From positions 372,001-436,000 of the forward strand of contig JACKQL020000019.1 in assembly GCA_018296165.2 (NCBI GenBank): a stretch of 64,000 nucleotides of DNA, in the 5' to 3' direction. The number at the start of each line of letters is the position of its first letter. Position 1 is the stretch's first letter. Shown piece by piece: positions 48,166-60,392 of the stretch. The notes under the pieces were generated by a model. It searched no databases. It saw only the letters and a list, made by a program, of their open reading frames with translations, and was not told the origin of the DNA. The translations under genes were made by a program, and so were the position numbers. Origin of the DNA: Termitomyces sp. T153 (taxonomy: Eukaryota; Basidiomycota; Agaricomycetes; Agaricales; Lyophyllaceae).

Positions 48166-49650
48166 TATGCTGACTTTGGTCTTTCTTTTTTAAACCAATG
48201 TGTTGATAGTCCTGTCATTGTCAATGTCAGTAACTATAATTCTTTACTATGATTTCAATTATATTTCACTCAGTCAAATAAACCTTCCTTTGGAGTATTC
48301 CATTATTCTTATTATAATGTTTGGACACCAAAATATACTAAAGAGAAAGAAATTAGGGAAAGTAGCCTGAGTGATGAAATTTTATGATATCACTCAGTGG
48401 TACTAATACTTAACAATCAGACCTTTGACTTAATTCTTTCTTAAAATCCCTTCCAAATACCCCTATCTAATCAAGATTTATCACACATCACACACATCTG
48501 TTTTTTTCAGCTCAATATATCTGACATACAATCATCTAATCATAAACCATACACCTTCAAATCAGAAAGCTTGTGGATGATCCTCAGAAACAGGAGCTAG
48601 CCTACAGCTATTAGCAATCCAATCTATCCAACCATACATATGTCATAGTAGTGAGCAAAAAACCTCCTGCTTCAGTCCCCTAGCAGAGGACTATTGACTT
48701 TACACATTCTATATTAATACTGCCTTCTGAAGCTTTTTCCATCTCAAAGCAATCTTCAATGCTCTCTTGACCAATAGTAGCATAATAAATTAAGCCCACC
48801 ATCCTTTTTCAGAGGCTGTCATAATGTAGTCAAATATCTATTGAGAGCAGGAAAAGTTGGAGATGATCAGGAGTAAGTTGACTCTAAGGTATAGGAACTG
48901 ATTACTGTAAAACTATAAGAATTCACACTTTCAAATCTGAAACATACACCTTGAAATCAAAAAGCCAGCATACAGCTATCATCACAGTCTGAGTATAGCC
49001 TCACTTTGTTTGGTTAGGGATTTGATTTTATAATTCAATGTTGGTACAACCCAACATCACAGAATATACATTGCAAGTTAGAAGCTATCAGCAATCAAAT
49101 TCAAGTCAGATTTATAGTAAAAACATATCATATGTCATAAACCTCTAAAAGTCCATTAGGGCAACTATTCTCCTTTCTAAAGAATAAGTAGAAGCTTTTA
49201 AGAGTCTTATGCCACTTCTTTGGCCATTTTTGATTGTGAAATTAATTGTTCTGGACTTTCTTTGATAAGAAATACATGCATGGGACATGCTCCTTCCTTA
49301 AAGAACAGCCAGAAGTGTTGCTTGAAGAGGGCACATTAAAAGACAGTACATTTCACATAAGTGATGCCTGAAAAAAGCTGAAATATGCCTGAAATATCAA
49401 TCTCAATGGCTCAAAAGAACAATAGATTCATTGTACACATGCTATCAACCAAAGCTGTCTGTTATGCCATTTTCTTCCCCATTCAAAGTGCAAAAAACAG
49501 GCAAGTTACCCAAAAAGGAAGGTTCTTGGTCAGCCTTACTCAGCACAAAAGTCATTACATAGGCACAGCCACTCTCCCAGGAGTTGTCCCATATATTATA
49601 GACAAGCTACAGGCCCATGCCAAAGGCATGGACTGTAGCTGTTGCTTCAT

Positions 49651-49890
49651 CCCAGACCTAACCTCACTTTGTTTGGTTAGGTCCTTGTATTTCAAACACA
49701 ATGCTAAGTCCCAGACTCAACCTCACTTTGCTTGGTTAGGTCCTTGTATTTCAAACTCAATGCTAAGTCCTAGACCCAACCTCACTTTGTTCAGTTAGGT
49801 CTTTGTATTTGTTAATAATTTAATGCCAACTCCCAGACCCAACCTCACTTCATTCAGTTAGGTCTTTGTATTTTGTTGACTAAGTGTTGC
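49651..49890 (+). repeat. 59-bp minisatellite, four units, with internal palindrome
   Basis: Units start at 49651, 49710, 49769 and 49832. Unit 1 contains CCTAACC, then 11 bases, then GGTTAGG, a perfect 7-bp hairpin. The later units keep it partly. The DNA is CpG-free. Confidence 0.8.
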
Positions 49891-50050
49891 TTTTCTCTTA
49901 CAATTCAATACATTGGGATTTCATGTATAAACCAATGATGTATCTATATTACATCATTAAAAGGATACTACAATGTCCACTGGTATATATTAGAGATGCT
50001 GAAATTTGTTCAAGTTAGTACTAACCAAGCAATTATTTAAACTGTCACAC

Positions 50051-51564
50051 TTACATTTGTAAACCATTAAGAATATCTATACTATATGGTCTAGCTATAT
50101 ACATTAGGTGCTGAACTTCATAGAAGTTAGCAATTTGTTGCTTGAATCCAACAAAAGTCACATTTACATTTGTAAACCATTCAGGATTTCTTGATAGACA
50201 ATATTTGCAGTCTTTCTTGATGTGTTTTCTGGGTCCAAAATGACTTTGATATGATCTCCTGATGTGCATCAAGAAAGTGCAACATAAAGTTGGCCATGTG
50301 CAAAAACTCCTGATCAAAGGTCCAATCCAACATGCTTGACTGATTGACTCTGAGACTTGTTGATTGTCATAGCATGGTAGCATGCTTGCAAACTTTTGCT
50401 TTGTGTTTATGCAGGCCTCTTCTGCACAGGTTGTGCAACATTGGGGACCACAACTCATCTTCACCTTGCCCTTGGTCTAGTCAATCTTGGGGTTGTATTT
50501 ATATAATCAGGTAAATCCTAAGATCATGTGTTGCTTCCCTAGACTAGTGACAGCAAAGGAAGCATGCTCTGAGTGGTCCTGATAACAAAGCACCTGATCC
50601 ACCACAGAACAAATAGAGCCAGCTTTGTTAAGGCATGCCATCAACATTGTACATGGGGATTGGACAAGAGAGGGGGCAGGTAGTGAAGCAATTATCACTG
50701 CACATAGTCTGCACCAAGAAAAAGGGCTGTTGCCCCACTATCAAGAGAGGGGGCAGGTAGTGAAGCAATTATCACTGCACATAGTCTGCATCAAGGAAAA
50801 GGCCTGTTGCCCCACTATAAAGCAAAGTGGCAATGCTTTGAGTCTGCTAGGTATCTGTTGTCTCAATTTCTACTTTAGCTTCAAGGAGTTGGCAGAAGGG
50901 GTAGAAGTAACAATGTAGCAATGGGGAAGATGCCATTCCCATGTAGGAATCTGAGGGTGTGGGCCAGGAGTATTCCCAGCTGAAGCTTTAGCTGGGAGGG
51001 GGGTTTGTATGTCAAAGGAGGGGCCTATTGTTTCAGTCACAGCATCAGAGATAGCAGCAGATATATTTGATTCTACAGACAAGGGAGTGGAACAATTTGT
51101 GCTAGGCAACAAGGGCATACAGCCATCCATTGCCTCACTAAAAATCCTCTTCTGACTTGGCCTGAAGGACACTTGCACTCCCTGCCTCTTCAACAGCTGG
51201 TTCCACTCCAGGCACATCTGGTGAAAGGTCCCCACACACATCCTTAGCAGCCAGGAGCTGGACTAGCAGCCCCTAGGCAGGGGGTGAGTTAGAGCTACTG
51301 ATTTGCTATAACAGTAAATGTGCAGAGCATGGTCATTATGCCAGCAAGTGGAGCATTGCTGCTCTGCACCAGCACTTCCTGCAGTAGAGTCTCTGTGGCA
51401 TTAGGGCTAGATCTCAGCTGATTGAGTTTGGGTATAGCTGTTGACTGAGTTGGTGAGTGCATGAGGAATGGGAGAAGGAAATAGCACAGAGAAAAATAGA
51501 GAGAGAGGATGGCAGTACATGGTAGCTTGCTGGGGAAAACTGACCATTTGGTAGGCAAAGACAA
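50051..51564 (-). mobile_element. Gypsy-type gag/protease debris
   Basis: Minus-strand frames give SFAVTSLGKQHMILGFTWL (about 50560-50500). This is the end of a retropepsin domain as in fungal Ty3/gypsy elements, where TxLGxxxxILGxxWL is usual. VKMSCGPQCCTTCAEEA then follows. Upstream frames (51241-50870, 51564-51295) are Pro/Ser-rich gag-like. A 77-bp duplication interrupts the protease region. No polymerase is visible. Confidence 0.5.
50665..50818 (+). repeat. 77-bp tandem duplication
   Basis: The unit beginning CAAGAGAGGGGGCAGGTAG at 50665 repeats at 50742, with three differences towards the end of the copy. Confidence 0.9.
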
Positions 51565-52395
51565 TCTAATCTATGCATCATGCCTGTCAAAAAATGTGTC
51601 CTGTGTAGAGAAGAGAGAAAAAGCCAAGTCCAAACAAAGAACTGATGAGCTCTATGTCAATGGGAAAAAGAAAGTAGAACAGGAGAAGGGTGTGGCTGTA
51701 GCTGAACTATATACAATGTCTATAATGGGAGGAGACAATGAGACCATTCTTGACAATGTGACAATGGTGTGATATGCTAAGGGGGCAATCTCCTAAGTGG
51801 AAATTTTGAAGGGTATATCCAGAGAAATACTTGTTTGTAATCATTTAACCTGTTTTTAACAGGTGTTTCTTCAGAAGTCTACCTACAAGATTTCCTCAAG
51901 TGAGAGGGACATGGAGGTCTGGTCTGTCTGAACAATGATCAACAATGGTTGGAGTGAGAACCATAGTTCCTGCACATGTCATCATTAGATCACAGGTTTT
52001 TTTAAAATGGAAATATAGCAGTTGCACATCTCTTTTCATTTTCTCTCTACACTTTGGTCTTCCCTACAAGTGCTTGTGTTATGCATTTTGTGCCATGGAC
52101 TTGCATTTTACCAATAGTAGACTCACAATTGATCAGACTACTTTTGTGCATGACATGTCTTTAAGTTTCACCACTTTTGTGCATGATGCATCTTTAAGTT
52201 TCAGTCCCAGTTGATGGTCATGATCAATAGTCAATGGTCATGATCAACAGTGCTCCTGTTGTAATGTTGATTGCATTCTTTGGTTGAATCTTCTTAGGAG
52301 ACTCTCTGTATATATTCTGAAACTGCTTTTGAATAAATGTTGGGCTGTTGGTCTATTCAAAGGTCATTTTCAGGTGAGTCAGTGACATGCCTAAA

Positions 52396-52494
52396 TGTTG
52401 CAATTATATTGATAGGAGTGCTACCAATGCTTACTACATCATTTACTTCTATCATATTACTCTGTTACTTACATGATTGTACAGACAATTTTCA
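52396..52494 (+). repeat. 5' LTR-like repeat of the copia element
   Basis: It starts TGTTG, ends TTTTCA and matches 63248-63343 at most positions. About 99 bp is short for an LTR, so it may be trimmed. Confidence 0.55.
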
Positions 52495-52517
52495 GTCCTG
52501 GAGAATTTGCAGTCCTT

Positions 52518-52676
52518 CATTCTGAACCTGCAAACCTCCATGTGAGTATCTTATTATCATTTACACTGTATACACAATGTACCTCATTCTGAACCCACAA
52601 ACCTCCAAGTGAGTATCTTATTATCATTTATGCTGTATACACAATATATTTCATTCTAAACCTGGAAACCTCCAGA
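52518..52676 (+). repeat. 67-bp tandem repeat after the 5' LTR
   Basis: Units start at 52518, 52585 and 52652 (the last partial). The unit begins CATTCTGAACC and includes GTGAGTATCTTATTATCATT. Confidence 0.85.
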
Positions 52677-53006
52677 CATCCTCACTGTCTGAGTAATTTG
52701 ATGTTCCAGTTTCTGTTAGTCTGTCATCCTTCCCTGTGCACATATAGCTGCAACAGGTTATGGGCCCTGGTTCACAGACTCATACAACAAAGATTAATCC
52801 ATAATTGCTCATTCCTTCTTTTGCTCCATTTTCAAAAGTTGTAGCAAAACAGTTGAATCAAGATTTACTCCCCATCAGTACACTTTGTGCTTCTCCCATG
52901 CTTGCTAATCTCAGCACCTGTAACTATCATGAACAACATCACACACACTTCTTAATCACTAATGTCAAAGCTCAGTACAGTTAAATACACTGAATAGGAG
53001 AAATCT

Positions 53007-53640
53007 ATGTTCAGTCAACTGATGTCAGTTGGAGGGGCAAGGAGCATGACAGGTGAAGAAATTCCCCCCAGGCTGGAACTGAGCAATCCCATTTCCTTCA
53101 CTGTCTGGAGTTCCTACCAGCATTGTAGCAACCATGCAGCAGGCAAAATTTATCAGTGGCTTGACAAGGAAAATAAAATCCATGTGGATAATATGCATGA
53201 CAAGCTGGCATTGATGTGGCACAAAGCTTTGCAATATACATTCCAAATCCATGCCAAATGCATGCTTCAATTCACTAACAACCTTTTTGCTATCTGACTA
53301 TGCAAGGAAGAAACACTTACATAACTTTGTACACATGTCAAAGGTGCTATGCAGCATATTTGGTCCCTTCATCCTCTCTCAATTGTCATTTCTGATGGGA
53401 CCATCACAGTCACATAGACACTGGAAATCCTGGATGATGAACTCTACACTATAGCTATGCTCCAAGCCCTCCCTCAGGAAGACTATGGTTCTTTTGTCTC
53501 CTCTGTCCTTATGGTCAACAATCTTTCCCCAAAGACACTGTCAAGGAGGCCTTTGGCACTGAAGAAACTCAATGTGCTGCTGCTGCCATTGCTCATGTCA
53601 TTGTGTGCTATCTCTGCAAAAAGGAACACAAGATAACAGA
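53007..53640 (+). pseudogene. Copia gag remnant
   Basis: The frame 53007-53297 has SVGGARSMTGEE, then a W-rich helix region (KIYQWLDKENK, DKLALMWHKALQ). Further pieces follow in other frames (MLQALPQEDYGSFVSS). It leads into the zinc-knuckle frame. It is broken by frameshifts. Confidence 0.5.
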
Positions 53641-54169
53641 ATGCCCATACCTAGCTAATGCACAGTCCCACATCAACAAATATGACTCATCCAAATTGAA
53701 GAGACATGGTGGTTGCCAAGGTAATAATGCAGCAAAAGCTAATGCAGCTAAAGCCTCCACCTCATTGAAAGTTGAAAAAGGCTGTGATGGACCTGCCAAA
53801 AAGGCCAACACTGCCATTTGTCATTCCTTGTTCTCATTTCCCACACCCTCTGATAGGCTTTGGAACACAGACTTGGGTGCCACAAGTCATATGACTCCAC
53901 ACCAAGAATGGTTCCTTCCAGACTCATCTTGGAATGTGCCAATCCACCTAGCCAACAATGCCACTGTGTATTTGGCTGAAAAAGGGTCAGTAAGGTTTAG
54001 ACTGGCAGGGAAAAATCAAGCTGTAAAGGATCTAAATGATGTTATTATCTCAAATATCCTGTTTGTACAAGAACTTGCAAATAATCTCCTTTCAATCACC
54101 TCTCTCTGTTCACCACAGTTTTATTGTGATGTTTTCCAAGTGCAATGTATTCTTCAATATTTGGAATGA
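53603..54169 (+). pseudogene. Copia zinc knuckle and protease remnant
   Basis: A CCHC-type knuckle (CYLCKKEHKITEC) stands at residues 2-14. After a Lys/Ala-rich linker comes WNTDLGATSHMT, the position of the aspartic protease motif D(S/T)GA. Here Leu replaces Ser/Thr, so activity would be lost. The protease fold continues to NNLLSITSLC. The frame ends before integrase. Confidence 0.65.
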
Positions 54170-55020
54170 GCTTGTGTTCTCTGCAACTATTGATAAGACA
54201 TTGACATTTTACCTCAATGGCATAACCCTTGTCTCATCAACAACACACACTGCAAACATAACTTATGCTGGACCCCCTACATCCCTAAAAGTTGACAAAC
54301 CCCTGCTCCACCAATGCCTGTGTCATCTAGGCAAGGATTGCTTAGATCAACTGATTAAAAAGCCCCTCACTGCAGACTTGAGAATAACTTCTGGAGCTGA
54401 ACTTCCCTGGATCTGTGAACCATGTCTAGAAGGAAACAACACCAAGCACCTTTCTCACAGACTGTAGAGTGAGCAACTGAAGTTCTGGAACAAATTTTTA
54501 GTGATGTACATGGCCCAATGCATGTAGAGGGACATCAAAGCAATCACCAGTGGTGGGTAACCTTTGTGGATGACAACACACAATAGATGGAAGTGCAGGA
54601 CATATACAAGAGAAGTGATACTTTCAAGGCAATTAAGGCATCCAGAGCATGCACAGAGCTTCAGACCAGAAGAAAACTCAAGTGTATTCATCATAACAAG
54701 AGTAGTGAGTATATGTTGAACACCTTCCTTAGGTATTGCTGGAGTGAAGAGATACAAGTGGAATTCATGAATAGAGCCACCCCCCAACAAAATGGCATGA
54801 CTGAACACTTGAACAGAACTATTGAGGAAGCTATCACCTCAATGCATGTGGAGGCCAACTTCTCTCAAAGTTTCTGGACATATGCACTCAGTACATACCA
54901 ACATAACCATAATTGCTGTCCAACATCATCACTTCCTACCATTTGAAGCATACAAACAATGGAAACCTCATATTGGACATCTATTTGTATTTGGTTGTGC
55001 TGCTTATGTGCTAATTGGGT
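54170..55020 (+). pseudogene. Copia integrase remnant
   Basis: The pre-integrase zinc region shows LLHQCLCHLGKDCLDQL and CEPCLEG (HHCC pattern). The catalytic core follows with VTFVDDNTQ, then a stop (about 54585). CIHHNKSSEY stands where IxxDNGxEY is expected, so Asp is His. TPQQNGMTEHLNRTI keeps the Glu. The C-terminal part reads HIGHLFVFGCAAYV. It is inactive. Confidence 0.65.
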
Positions 55021-55844
55021 AAGATAAATGCAAGGGACTGCAGGAACATACTCTCACTGGTATTTTCATTGGGTATCCAGAGAACCAAGTAGGCCAGTGT
55101 GTATATGTTTCAAGCACAAAGAAGGTGCTTGTGTCAAGAGACATCATCTTTGACAAAACTAAATGCACTGGTCTTTCTTCTCACAGTATCTGTCACTGCC
55201 ACCACTCACAGCATTTGACAATCTCATGGAGTGTGACTATGATCTCATTGATATTAACACTATCCCCACTCCACTGGCACCACCCAAACCAAATCCTGTG
55301 TCACTATTACCATTTGAGGTCAATCCCATCATTGACAATGGCTGCCCCCTCATGCCAATCAATGAATGTAATGATGAAATGGTGAGAGTTGAAAGCCATG
55401 CTTCTGAGCAAGAAGTACCCCCACTTCCCTCCTCCTGCCTGTGCACCTCACTAGGCAAAACCCCTGCCACCACCTCACAAGCAGTGTACATGGAACCCAA
55501 CACATAGTCTTAATGTAGGTTACTATGATACAATACAATAGCAGGAGAGCAAAGAGTCACCATTGGTGCATGAGCCCCCTCCTCCCCCCCACCTCTCACC
55601 CTATCTAGAGGTGCCCCTGGAGCAGCCCCCATGGGACATCAACATTGGCAATCTTGATGCACATGGGAAACAGGAGGTAAACCTTGTCCTGAATGTTAAT
55701 TCAGATGAGGCCTTGCTTACCATAGGGTGTGCTTACATAGAGCTGGGTGTTGATTTTGGAGGCTTTGGTGTGGCATATGTGAATATGACATCTGCTTGCA
55801 AGGTTGGACCACATGACACCAACCCTTAGTCCTACAGGGAGGCT

Positions 55845-56600
55845 ATGGCAAGTGAGAACACTGCAGAATGGCACAGAGCAATGTGCAAAGAAATGAACTC
55901 ACTGCATAATAATGCAACCTGGTGTGATATTTACCTTCCCTCTGGGTGGCAAGCAATTGGGTTGCAATGGGTTTTCAAGTTTAAACACCTCCCCAATGGT
56001 GTGGTCAAATGCTTTAAGGCACATGTCATGGCTCAGGAATTCAGTCAACACCCTGGCAATGACTTTGATGAAATTTTGCACCTACTGTGCACTGGGCTGC
56101 TGTTCAGACTATTCTTGCACTGGCTGCATTGAAAGACATGCATCTTGAATTGGTTGACATTTTGTCTACCTTCCTTTATGGTGTTGTGGATGCAGAGTTA
56201 TATATGAGGTTTCCTGAGGGCTTTGAGGAAGAAGTGTCACTGGACATCCAGCATCAACTAGAGGACAGCAAGCCATGTGCCAGGCTCAAAAAGGGGATTT
56301 TTGGGCTGAAGCAGGGTGCAAACCTTTTGAAACAAGAAAATGTATGAAGTTTTGATTGAGCTTGGTTTTGTTTGCATCACTTTCAATCCCTGTGTATATG
56401 TTTACCTTTGCAATGGGGTAGGCATCATTATCTCTGTGTACATCAATGATATGACACTGGCTTCAAAATCTAAGGCAGCCATCCTCAAGGTAATCTCCTG
56501 CATCAGCACTTCATGCTGCATCATCTTAGACCTACCACAGGTTTGCTTGGTATCATTGTCAGCAGGGACAGGCAGCAGTGTAAGCTTTGAATTGATCATC
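55845..56600 (+). pseudogene. Copia reverse transcriptase remnant, cut by the Ngaro element
   Basis: The frames give EWHRAMCKEMNSLHNNATW, WQAIGLQWVFKFKHLPNG, LVDILSTFLYG, RFPEGFEEE, LKKGIFGLKQG and VYINDM. The last stands where YVDD is expected, so the first catalytic Asp is Asn. Frameshifts lie near 56087 and 56340. The frame is interrupted at 56600 by the inserted element and continues after 62382. Confidence 0.7.
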
Positions 56601-57179
56601 GTAATCGCGGGTTCCAAGGGTAAGGAGCGATTTCGGAGGCCTCTGTGCGGCAAGCACATATTAGATCCGCCAAAATAAGATAAAATCATATCAGTTGGGA
56701 TCAACGGCCATTCTTGGCTCGGTGCCAGTGTCTGGCGGATGCTGAGCTGAGAGCAGTAGGGCCCGAGGTCTCAGTAACATTCATCATGCAACGGTTTTGC
56801 ATCCGCTCGTTTGTGCAATGGTCTTGCACTGACACGTCCACCATCCGTTGCTCAGGTGAGCATTCAGCAGTTTTCAGAGCCAACCTACAGCTTCATTGCC
56901 TTTGCAGGGTAGCAATTGCTATTTCAGCTTTGCAGTCAGACATCATTCAGTTAGTATCGCTACCCTACAAAGGCAAGTTGGCACAGTTCAGCCGATAAGT
57001 TTTCACTTATTGTCAACCGCAGTTTCACACCTCGAACTTGCCTTCTAAAAGAGATTATCATCTGGCAAGGTTTGCTCCCAGTAAGCCGAACGCGGTCCGT
57101 TCGCAAATGAACAGTTTACTTACCTTTGCAATGTTCGCTCCTTAGAATTTTAGTCGTCTACCCATACAGTTTTCGAACA
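56601..57179 (+). repeat. Ngaro repeat A1
   Basis: 579 bp, differing from A2 at 12 positions by my alignment, all transitions, 10 of them at CpG sites. Confidence 0.9.
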
Positions 57180-57208
57180 TATCTTAATCATTACCTCTAC
57201 ATCAAACG

Positions 57209-58309
57209 TTGCAATACATGACACAACATGCATCGAGTTCTCAATTGGGAACAAGTGATCCTGAATTGAGTTCCATGGTTTATGTCATGCTCACTCTTGC
57301 AGAAGCTTGTCAGAAACTCGTCGATGACACGGTTGAGGGGAAGCTTTCAGTGTTCAAACTTATCCAATTGCTCAGGGATTACGGACTCAACACTGCTGAA
57401 GCGCACGATCATGTTGAGGAGGCACAACAGAGAATCCATCTACAAATTGCAAAGTTGAGACAGCCGAACCTTCCATCCTGCAAGCCTTCGCCATCTAGAG
57501 GTTCGGGCACCAAGACCACGGGAGATTCTCAAGCTCGAGCTGCTGAAGAAGCGGCTTGGGAAGCCCTACGAGCTAAGTTTGAGCAAGCCACTACTTCCTT
57601 GGTTTCTACCCCCACGATTACCATTGATCAACTTGCCAAACTTCTGGGCGAACCTAAGAAGCCGGTTGGGTCAACTCTCGTTCCTCAATCCCTCCTTTCC
57701 GCCGTCCCTCATTTGGCATTGCTGCAAGGCAAGACTGCTGATGATCCTCACATTGCAAAGACCTGGTACCTTTGCCAACAGTATGCTAAAGAAAAGGTGG
57801 TCGACTCCCTTATCAATCTGGGTCAATCACAAGCTCTCAAAGACCTGATTTTGCGTGCTATGTGGAAGTTGGTCATTCTCAACCACTTCATTGACCTCAA
57901 AAAGCTCTATGCCACTCTCGACAAAGGTTACAACCACAACAATGAGCCGAAGGATTTTATGGGCAGCTTCTCACTTGTTAAGAAGGACTTTGCATCAGCC
58001 AAGAAGCTGGTTTGCACTGAATCAGACTGGACGTGCGCGTTTGATGCATGGATGGCTGGGGTTATATTATTCTATCCTCACAGGGAAGACGAACTGTCCA
58101 AATATCGAAGCAAGATTGTTGATTTTTGTCAACACATTCCAAATGGAGCACCTATCGCTATTCGTTTCAATGCTGATACCCGTGATCGTTACGCACGTAA
58201 CCCTTTCCGTATGGATGAGGACCATAAACTCCATGTCCCCTTCCTGGCTCAACTTCTTAGTTCGGCATCTAATTCGGTGGGCACAAAACGGAGTGCATCG
58301 TACCATTAG
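57209..58309 (+). CDS. Ngaro ORF1 (gag-like), cut short by a stop
   Basis: This frame has 366 codons. An N-terminal helical region (residues 20-85) precedes a Ser/Ala-rich linker and a helical gag-like domain (about 160-350) with WYLCQQYAKEKVVDSL and FDAWMAGVILFYPHREDELS. The frame ends in TAG at 58307-58309. The same frame then stays open for about 60 codons and encodes a zinc-knuckle-like CCKCNGTHKARDVKEC. That suggests the stop is a recent nonsense mutation that removes the nucleic-acid-binding tail. The start at 57209 is not certain: the track-style start is ATA, and the first in-frame ATG may be used instead. Confidence 0.7.
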   Translation: MQYMTQHASSSQLGTSDPELSSMVYVMLTLAEACQKLVDDTVEGKLSVFKLIQLLRDYGLNTAEAHDHVEEAQQRIHLQIAKLRQPNLPSCKPSPSRGSGTKTTGDSQARAAEEAAWEALRAKFEQATTSLVSTPTITIDQLAKLLGEPKKPVGSTLVPQSLLSAVPHLALLQGKTADDPHIAKTWYLCQQYAKEKVVDSLINLGQSQALKDLILRAMWKLVILNHFIDLKKLYATLDKGYNHNNEPKDFMGSFSLVKKDFASAKKLVCTESDWTCAFDAWMAGVILFYPHREDELSKYRSKIVDFCQHIPNGAPIAIRFNADTRDRYARNPFRMDEDHKLHVPFLAQLLSSASNSVGTKRSASYH

Positions 58310-58724
58310 TCCCCATGCAAACGATTGGTTGCGGTCTGCCAAAATTGGAATCTGGTAATTTGCTCTTCGGATCCGTGCCTGGGCAGTCATCGTCATAATA
58401 TTTGTTGCAAATGCAACGGTACCCACAAGGCTAGAGATGTCAAAGAATGCTTCAAGAAGCTTAACCTACGGCGACAACAATATCGATCAGGCAGAAGTAA
58501 CTGATTTTGCTCGCTCTGGTATTCACAGCACCAGATCCCTAAAATTGTCAGGGTTGAAGTGATCTTGAGACAATTCTGATAAAGATGACCTGAAGTTTCG
58601 TAGAGGCTTTGTCTGGGACTCGGAAACATCATCTTCTGTCTCACCATCAGCCTTAGACACTGAATCAGCCAGACCACTTCCTTTACCGCCGCAGCATCTT
58701 TTAGAAAATCCAATTTATTGTTCT

Positions 58725-60392
58725 ATGTTGGAGGCATTGAAGAACAGCATTCGGGTGGAAACTCCATTTAATGTTGATCGCTTCGAGCATCTTCTGTGGG
58801 AACATCCAAATAAGCCCTTTGTAATATCGGTGATGAGAAGCCTTCGAGAAGGCTTTTGGCCTTTTGATGAAGGAGAGAATTGGCTATCTGATGAAGATGA
58901 TCAGCTCGATAATTATTCAACAGAGGAGGAGGATCTGGAAGCAATACGTATCTTTCGAGATAAAGAGATCAAAGCTGGCCGGTGGTCAAAAGCAGAAAAC
59001 GTCAGCAATCTATTGCCAGGCATGAAGTCATTGCCTCTGTTTGTTGTCTGGCAGAAGAACAAGGCCCGTGTGGTCACGGACCAGTCAGCTTCAGGACTTA
59101 ATGATGGTATCCCTAAGGTCAAAGCGAAAGTGCGATACAATGACATGCGAACTTTCGGGCAGGCCATGTATAACGCTAAACGTAGTTTTTTGAGTGAATC
59201 ACTACTCACTTGGAAATCTGACGTGGCAAGCGCGTTCTTAAATCTTCCAGCTCATCCTTTGTGGCAACTCCAACAGGTGGTGAAAGTCGATGGAATTTGG
59301 TACATTGTTCATCGTCTGGTTTTTGGTAACCGCGCTTCTCCCCGTTGTTGGTGCGCAGTTTCGGCACTCATGTGTTGGCTCGGCATAAAAAAGTTCGACA
59401 TCACTGACCTGCACGTATTCATGGATGATTTCTATTCATGGGAAAAAAGCAATAATCTCATCATGTACCAAGGGGTTTCTCGACCGAAGAATCAAGCACG
59501 ACTGCTTGTCCTGTGGGATGCTATAGGGTGCCCTTGGGAAGAGAAGAAGCAGGAATTCGGAGAGAAGCTGAAGATTATAGAGTTCTGGGTTGATATTAAC
59601 CAAGGCACCATTACTCTCTCCGAAGATTCAGCTGCTGATATAGTCTCCAAGATAGAATCGTTCATAGAAACTCCATTGAGAAGGCCACCGCTTCATAACT
59701 GGCAACGCCTAGCGGGTCACTTAAACTGGTTACTCAATGTTTTACTATGGGGCCGACCTGCGCTTACAGAGATGTATCGGAAGATGTCGGGGAAAGATAC
59801 TATGCATGCAGGGATCTACCTCAATAAGGAGGTCATGGCGGACATGAACTGGTTGATTGATATCATTCCGAAATCGATGGGAGTACGTTTCTTGGACACT
59901 ACGCGATGGCACAACAGCGCAGCAGATATGGTAATCTGGACTGATGCTAGTCTCAAATTGGGTATGGTGTTCGTCTACGCAGGGAACGGCTTTGCATATC
60001 AGATGGCACCCGAGGAGACATCCACAAAGATTGATATATTCTTTTTAGAACTCATTGCAATCCTCTCAGCCATTTTCCACGTGGCCTTGTTTTTGCATCC
60101 TCCCTGTCGTCTTCTCATTTTTACAGATAGCCTGGATTCGGTTGCGGTGTTCAATTCTTTAGGGGCTTCCGAATCATTGCACAACTTGGTGGTTTGGGCA
60201 GTAGCCGGTATAATTTTACAGACCGGAATCGACTTAAAAGTTTGTCATATAGCGGGTAAAGACAACATCAGGGCCGATTTACTATCTCGACTACTTTTCA
60301 ATGAATATCAACGAAAATTTCCCGCAGACTGCGTCCGCCAATTTGAGCCCCCTAGAGGTCTTCTGCCGACGCAATGGAGTCAGTGCTTTTGA
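58725..60392 (+). CDS. Ngaro reverse transcriptase - RNase H
   Basis: This is an intact frame of 555 codons. RT motifs are WKSDVASAFLNL (163-174), RLVFGNRASPRCW (197-209) and VFMDDF, with the catalytic pair at 234-235. RNase H follows with WTDAS (405-409), Glu in LELIA (442), TDSLDS (468-473) and HIAGKDNIRADLLSR (509-522), so all the acidic residues are present. It copies the element's RNA in the nucleus or cytoplasm of the host. The same frame is open upstream to about 58575, so the true start may lie earlier or the product may be expressed with ORF1. It overlaps the recombinase ORF by 19 bases. Confidence 0.88.
   Translation: MLEALKNSIRVETPFNVDRFEHLLWEHPNKPFVISVMRSLREGFWPFDEGENWLSDEDDQLDNYSTEEEDLEAIRIFRDKEIKAGRWSKAENVSNLLPGMKSLPLFVVWQKNKARVVTDQSASGLNDGIPKVKAKVRYNDMRTFGQAMYNAKRSFLSESLLTWKSDVASAFLNLPAHPLWQLQQVVKVDGIWYIVHRLVFGNRASPRCWCAVSALMCWLGIKKFDITDLHVFMDDFYSWEKSNNLIMYQGVSRPKNQARLLVLWDAIGCPWEEKKQEFGEKLKIIEFWVDINQGTITLSEDSAADIVSKIESFIETPLRRPPLHNWQRLAGHLNWLLNVLLWGRPALTEMYRKMSGKDTMHAGIYLNKEVMADMNWLIDIIPKSMGVRFLDTTRWHNSAADMVIWTDASLKLGMVFVYAGNGFAYQMAPEETSTKIDIFFLELIAILSAIFHVALFLHPPCRLLIFTDSLDSVAVFNSLGASESLHNLVVWAVAGIILQTGIDLKVCHIAGKDNIRADLLSRLLFNEYQRKFPADCVRQFEPPRGLLPTQWSQCF

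Larger units (their letters stand above)
44320..56600. repeat. CpG-depleted repeat block 3
   Basis: From about 44320 to the Ngaro border at 56600, CG is essentially absent. The block contains the 3' half of the integrase-like relic, possible JmjC-like debris, gypsy debris and the left part of a copia element. Between 47150 and 49640 I see A+T-rich DNA with short frames only. Confidence 0.75.

Noticed and set aside
49651..49890. Interstitial telomere repeats (TTAGG-like)
   Set aside because: GGTTAGG occurs only as one arm of a hairpin in a 59-bp unit; there is no short tandem run.
56701..56883. Small minus-strand protein encoded in both A repeats
   Set aside because: It is present twice only because A1 and A2 are the same repeat; no domain or coding constraint is visible.
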